Shown one piece after another: positions 6,177 to 9,468 of a stretch of 9,468 nucleotides of DNA. Both the position numbers and the translations under genes were made by a program. Position 1 is the first letter of the stretch; every line of letters starts with the position of its first letter. The notes beneath the pieces are model-generated. The model searched no databases, was not told the origin of the DNA, and saw only the letters and a program-made list of their open reading frames with translations. Origin of the DNA: Candidatus Gerdarchaeota archaeon (lineage in GTDB: Archaea > Asgardarchaeota > Heimdallarchaeia > JABLTI01); contig JAEORM010000056.1 of assembly GCA_016840905.1 (NCBI GenBank), positions 1 to 9,468 of the forward strand. The letters run 5' to 3'.

Positions 6177-7520
6177 ATGACCAATAATGAATTAATTGAT
6201 ATTGCTAATAAAGTAGTCAAAATGGCTCAAAAAGCAGGAGCTGAACATACTGAAGTATTCTTATTACACGGCAATCAGTTTAGTGTTAATCTTGAAGAAT
6301 CTAGTATAGTCAAGGCAAATAGTAAAAGCTTATCAGGCATTGGTATGCGTGTATTAGTCAATAAAGCAATAGGTCTTGCTTCTTCATCCCAATTTGATAA
6401 AAATATCTTGGAAGCAATGGTTAAAGATGCTGTTGCTTTAGCAAAGGCAAACACTCCAAACCCTGATAACGTTGGTTTTGCTCAACCTCCTGATAAATAT
6501 CCTCAAGTAGAAGGACTATTTGATAAAAATCTAGCTAATTTAGAAAGTAGCGAACTAGTCGAAATTGCTATTCGTGGTTTAAATGGTAGTTTAGAAGTCG
6601 AACCAACTTTCAATGTTGCAGGAACAGTAGGCTTAACTCTAGGTACCAAAATAATTGCTAATTCTAATGGTGTTAATGTTAATAGCGATCAAACATTTCT
6701 ACAAATGTTCATTAACTCCAATATTACTAAAGATGATGATATAGGTGTAGCCTATGAGGTTTTCCAAGGGAGAACTCTCAAAGAAATTGATCCTGAAAAA
6801 ATTGGTCGTGTTTCTGGTGAAAAAGCTCTTAAAATGCTTGGAGGAAAGAAAATTGAATCAGGTAATTATCCATTCCTTTTAGATGAAAGAGCTACACGAG
6901 CAACCATTAATAGAATCATTTCTCAAGGTGTATCAGCTTATAACATCATTCAAGGAACAGCTTTCTTCAATGATAGATTAGCTGAAGAAATCGCCAGTCC
7001 TATTTTAACAGTAATTGATAATCCATTAGAATTTGGTGGAACAGGTAGCAGATTTTTTGATGATGAAGGTTCACCAAGTCAAAAAACAACCATTGTTGAA
7101 AACGGCACATTATTATCATACTTGAGTGATGTCTATACATCCAAGAAATTAGATGTACCTAATACTGGTAGTGCATCAAAACAGGGTTATGATAGTATCC
7201 CTCATCCTAGCACAAGTGTCATTCAAATCGAACCTGGTACCGCATCAAAAGATGAATTATTTGCAGAATTAGGTACTGGATTATATTTAGAAAATGGGCT
7301 TACTCCTCAAGCAGGACCAAGTATTAGTCAACAAGTTGATGTAGGATTCTGGGTAGAAAAAGGAGAAATCCAATTCCCCGTTAAGAACACTATGTTAGGA
7401 ACAACTGTTTATGATGTTCTCAAGAATATCAAGTTGATTGGTAAAGACTTGCTTGTTGAAGCAGGAACAAAAGCACCTATGATACTCTTGAATGAAATGA
7501 AATTCTCAAGTGGTAGATAA
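6177..7520 (+). CDS. tldE: TldE/PmbA subunit of the TldD/TldE protease
   Basis: Non-catalytic partner of TldD; 447 aa, homologous in fold to TldD but without the metal site. The region around 236-255 (DERATRATINRIISQG), where TldD has HExxxH, holds no His-Glu pair, and no cysteine stands in for the third ligand. Family-typical stretches are seen: GIGMRVLV near 54-61, an IDNPLEFGGTGSRFFDDEG segment at 280-298 that corresponds to the SDNP...GSFMYDSEG segment of TldD, a YLSDVYTS stretch at 315-322, and a C-terminal APMILLNEMKFSSG end. In E. coli the two proteins form a heterodimer, and both are needed for activity. The gene is directly downstream of tldD with a strong AGGAGG site, and ends just before a hairpin terminator. 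The adjacency and the loss of the metal site in this copy make the TldE call firm. Confidence 0.93.
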   Translation: MTNNELIDIANKVVKMAQKAGAEHTEVFLLHGNQFSVNLEESSIVKANSKSLSGIGMRVLVNKAIGLASSSQFDKNILEAMVKDAVALAKANTPNPDNVGFAQPPDKYPQVEGLFDKNLANLESSELVEIAIRGLNGSLEVEPTFNVAGTVGLTLGTKIIANSNGVNVNSDQTFLQMFINSNITKDDDIGVAYEVFQGRTLKEIDPEKIGRVSGEKALKMLGGKKIESGNYPFLLDERATRATINRIISQGVSAYNIIQGTAFFNDRLAEEIASPILTVIDNPLEFGGTGSRFFDDEGSPSQKTTIVENGTLLSYLSDVYTSKKLDVPNTGSASKQGYDSIPHPSTSVIQIEPGTASKDELFAELGTGLYLENGLTPQAGPSISQQVDVGFWVEKGEIQFPVKNTMLGTTVYDVLKNIKLIGKDLLVEAGTKAPMILLNEMKFSSGR

Positions 7521-7527
7521 AAAAAAC

Positions 7528-7547
7528 GAAGGAATAGTTATTCCTTC
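7528..7547. terminator. Bidirectional hairpin terminator between tldE and the clostripain-like gene
   Basis: The arms GAAGGAAT (7528-7535) and ATTCCTTC (7540-7547) form a perfect 8-bp stem with a 4-nt loop. On the minus strand the stem is followed after one base by eight Ts, a textbook intrinsic terminator for the protease gene. On the plus strand it is followed by TTTCTTCTTTTATT, which would end the tldD-tldE message. The stop codon of the protease (7538-7540) lies in the loop and the first base of the stem arm. Confidence 0.75.
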
Positions 7548-9468
7548 TTTCTTCTTTTATTAATTATTAAACAAATTACTGCAGTGAAAATTATTGTTGT
7601 AGTAGCTATGGGTATATCATACCCACTAAATTTATTTGTTTTTAATGGTGGAGCTATTTCTTCCCAGTCTGTCCATTCATCGTCTGTTGTAACATCAGTA
7701 CTAATAATTTGGCCAACAGCTATTTCGGAAGTCTTTGAATCTTCCCATAAAACACCTGTGGAATCCACATGCCTTACTGTAAGATTAACATTCTGAGAAG
7801 CACTTGCAGCAGTGGAGGCATTGATTACCACTTGAATATCTGGCATGGTACCTTTTGATAGAGCAGGAATACTAGCAACAGGAATACGGATCATTGATGA
7901 GCCAAACATAAGAGTGTCTTCAAATGAAGCTTCTTGTATATCAATATCTACACCCATTCCAATGCCTGATCTAGGACCAGCATATCCAATATGTAATGGT
8001 TCTTCAAAAGGTGAAGTATCAATAAAAACATGCAAATTTATTGTTGGATCACAAGGATGTAAGAAGAATTGAATTTCCTCATAAAATTCTGGTATAGGTA
8101 TTTGAAGCAAGGTTTGATTGGGTGGGTAAATACTGAAAATAAATTCATCCCAATAGGTATCATCAGAAATATCAAACGAATCATAAAGATTGGCATATAA
8201 ATACTCTTGATACATATCTCGAGTGTCTGGAAAACAAATACTGAAACCTGTTAGGTTACTATTTGCATAATCTGTATAAGTTTCAAATTCAACAACTGTA
8301 CTTGTAGAAGTTCCTTCTGCTAAACGTAATAAAACTTGTTCAGCATAATTTTGGATATCATCATGATAATAGAGTTCGTCTACATGTTCCAATAAAGTAG
8401 TGACAAAGTCACCTAAATCTACCATCATAGCTTTGGATTTGAAAAGTGAAGTGTAATAATGTAATTGATCTCTTAGGGGAATAAATACTTCACGGGCATA
8501 GGTTAGATTGTGTAAAACTTCAAGATACAGATATTCAGTCATTTTATCAAAGGCATAGAATAAACTGAGTCCACCAGTCAATGGTAGAGCTTCAAATTTG
8601 TTTAAATCATAAAGTGCTACAGTAGGCCATTGAGGATCTGGACCATAAGGATATGAAGGCACCCTTGTTGGTGAAACAGCTGAATCAAAACATACTTGAG
8701 CAAGCTCTAATGGTGTCATTGCTGTATCTCGACTCAAAGCATAAAGGATATCTCGAGGATGATAAAGAGCAAAAGAGGTTTGTAATGATTCACCAGCAAC
8801 TACATAGCGAGCCTCTCCACGTAATTGCCACATGAGTTCATAGGAACCACCTTGACAAGTATCCATAACTAAAACATCTACATCACCAGCAGAAGATAGT
8901 GCTTGTTCTATTTCAGGGACTGTAAGACAATCACCTAAAGCATATTCAAATGATGGATGTGTTGCATGATAATCGTAACATGCTCCAGCATATCCACGTC
9001 CATGGTCACTTAAAACAAGCCCATAATTATTTGCAGGATAATGGGATTTGCAATAATTGATAAAATCACTGAGTGTATAAGGACTGCCCATATTTTTTGG
9101 TCCATAGTTAGCTAATGTTATCAAATTATTATATTGAAGTTCGTAGAGTTTTGCTTGACCATTTGGATATTCAGTAGAGTAAGGGTGATCAAACAAAGCA
9201 ATAACATTTAGATTTGATTCAGATCCATCTAGTAAATCGTACCAATACAATGAATTTATTGTTCCAAGCATTGCACTAGCAAGCCAATTAGCTGAATTAT
9301 CTAAACTTGAAGTAACATAGTCATCTCGAGTATCAGCACAGAAATAGAGCATAAAGGTCCAATTCTTTGTTGTCTTAGGTTCTAAATCCAATTCGAACAT
9401 TTCTTCGGGTTCTTTCGCAGTCACAATTAAAGGTGTAAATGAAGATATAAATACAATAACTATAAGAA
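7538..9468 (-). CDS. Clostripain-family (C11) cysteine protease, membrane anchored, 5' end beyond the window
   Basis: Cysteine protease of the clan CD clostripain family. Counting from the in-frame GTG at 9424, His141 (in VLSDHGRGYAG) and Cys190 (in VLVMDTCQGGSYE) form the catalytic dyad, each after a hydrophobic strand as expected. The N-terminal WTFMLYFCADTRDDY is a further family signature. The rest, to about 430, completes the peptidase domain. About 440-600 looks like a beta-rich extracytoplasmic domain. Residues about 603-622 form one hydrophobic segment followed by NKRRKKE, a C-terminal membrane anchor with a cytoplasmic tail. The GTG at 9424 is probably not the start: the frame stays open to the edge and reads LIVIVFISSFTPLIVTA before KEPEE, like the core and cleavage site of a signal peptide. 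The gene is therefore partial, and the product should be exported and face outside. Cleavage specificity (Arg in clostripain) is not predicted here. Confidence 0.9.
   Translation of the reverse strand, partial: LIVIVFISSFTPLIVTAKEPEEMFELDLEPKTTKNWTFMLYFCADTRDDYVTSSLDNSANWLASAMLGTINSLYWYDLLDGSESNLNVIALFDHPYSTEYPNGQAKLYELQYNNLITLANYGPKNMGSPYTLSDFINYCKSHYPANNYGLVLSDHGRGYAGACYDYHATHPSFEYALGDCLTVPEIEQALSSAGDVDVLVMDTCQGGSYELMWQLRGEARYVVAGESLQTSFALYHPRDILYALSRDTAMTPLELAQVCFDSAVSPTRVPSYPYGPDPQWPTVALYDLNKFEALPLTGGLSLFYAFDKMTEYLYLEVLHNLTYAREVFIPLRDQLHYYTSLFKSKAMMVDLGDFVTTLLEHVDELYYHDDIQNYAEQVLLRLAEGTSTSTVVEFETYTDYANSNLTGFSICFPDTRDMYQEYLYANLYDSFDISDDTYWDEFIFSIYPPNQTLLQIPIPEFYEEIQFFLHPCDPTINLHVFIDTSPFEEPLHIGYAGPRSGIGMGVDIDIQEASFEDTLMFGSSMIRIPVASIPALSKGTMPDIQVVINASTAASASQNVNLTVRHVDSTGVLWEDSKTSEIAVGQIISTDVTTDDEWTDWEEIAPPLKTNKFSGYDIPIATTTIIFTAVICLIINKRRKKE

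Noticed and set aside
6177..7520. TldE as a second catalytically active TldD
   Set aside because: No HExxxH motif and no equivalent metal-binding cysteine can be found, so it is the partner subunit.
7584..8072. Two plus-strand open frames (70 and 75 codons) opposite the protease C-terminal domain
   Set aside because: Both are antisense to a well-supported coding region, with no ribosome binding site or motif recognised.
8653..8835. 60-codon plus-strand open frame opposite the protease catalytic region
   Set aside because: It is antisense to conserved clostripain-like sequence and shows no independent evidence of coding.

Overview
The window is A+T-rich and densely coded, with seven protein genes, no RNA gene, no mobile element and no CRISPR array. 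It looks archaeal. The tldD gene has no Shine-Dalgarno sequence and sits about 20-25 nt downstream of a TATA-like box, as a leaderless archaeal gene would. The other starts use GGAGG or GGTG signals, and one gene starts with TTG. The proteins (TldD/TldE pair, DrrA/DrrB-like ABC exporter, membrane-anchored clostripain-like protease, hydrolase joined to a membrane domain) fit an anaerobic archaeon, possibly an Asgard or related lineage. That placement is an inference from style and gene content. A bacterial origin cannot be excluded, because a TTGACA box also lies upstream of tldD and two intrinsic-style terminators are present.

Layout: (1) 39-1742 (+), an alpha/beta hydrolase with a complete Ser-Asp-His triad followed by a multi-pass membrane domain. 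(2) 1766-4470 (-), a tightly packed operon of an ABC ATPase followed by two paralogous ABC-2 permeases, forming a complete exporter. (3) 4471-4772, a 302-base divergent regulatory region with promoter-like boxes and short direct and inverted repeats, and no convincing gene. (4) 4773-7520 (+), a tldD-tldE operon coding for the two halves of a TldD/TldE metalloprotease. (5) 7538 to the right edge (-), a clostripain-family (C11) cysteine protease with a C-terminal membrane anchor. Its reading frame stays open to the window edge and encodes a signal-peptide-like stretch there, so the gene is cut by the window and its true start lies outside.

The genes alternate in orientation. Both convergent junctions (about 1752-1781 and 7528-7547) carry a hairpin flanked by T-runs in both directions, and in each case the hairpin overlaps the last codons or stop of the minus-strand gene. 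Functionally the window holds an exporter, a cytoplasmic peptide-cleaving enzyme and two predicted extracytoplasmic hydrolases. A joint role in peptide processing and export is possible but is not shown by the sequence. No precursor peptide gene was found.
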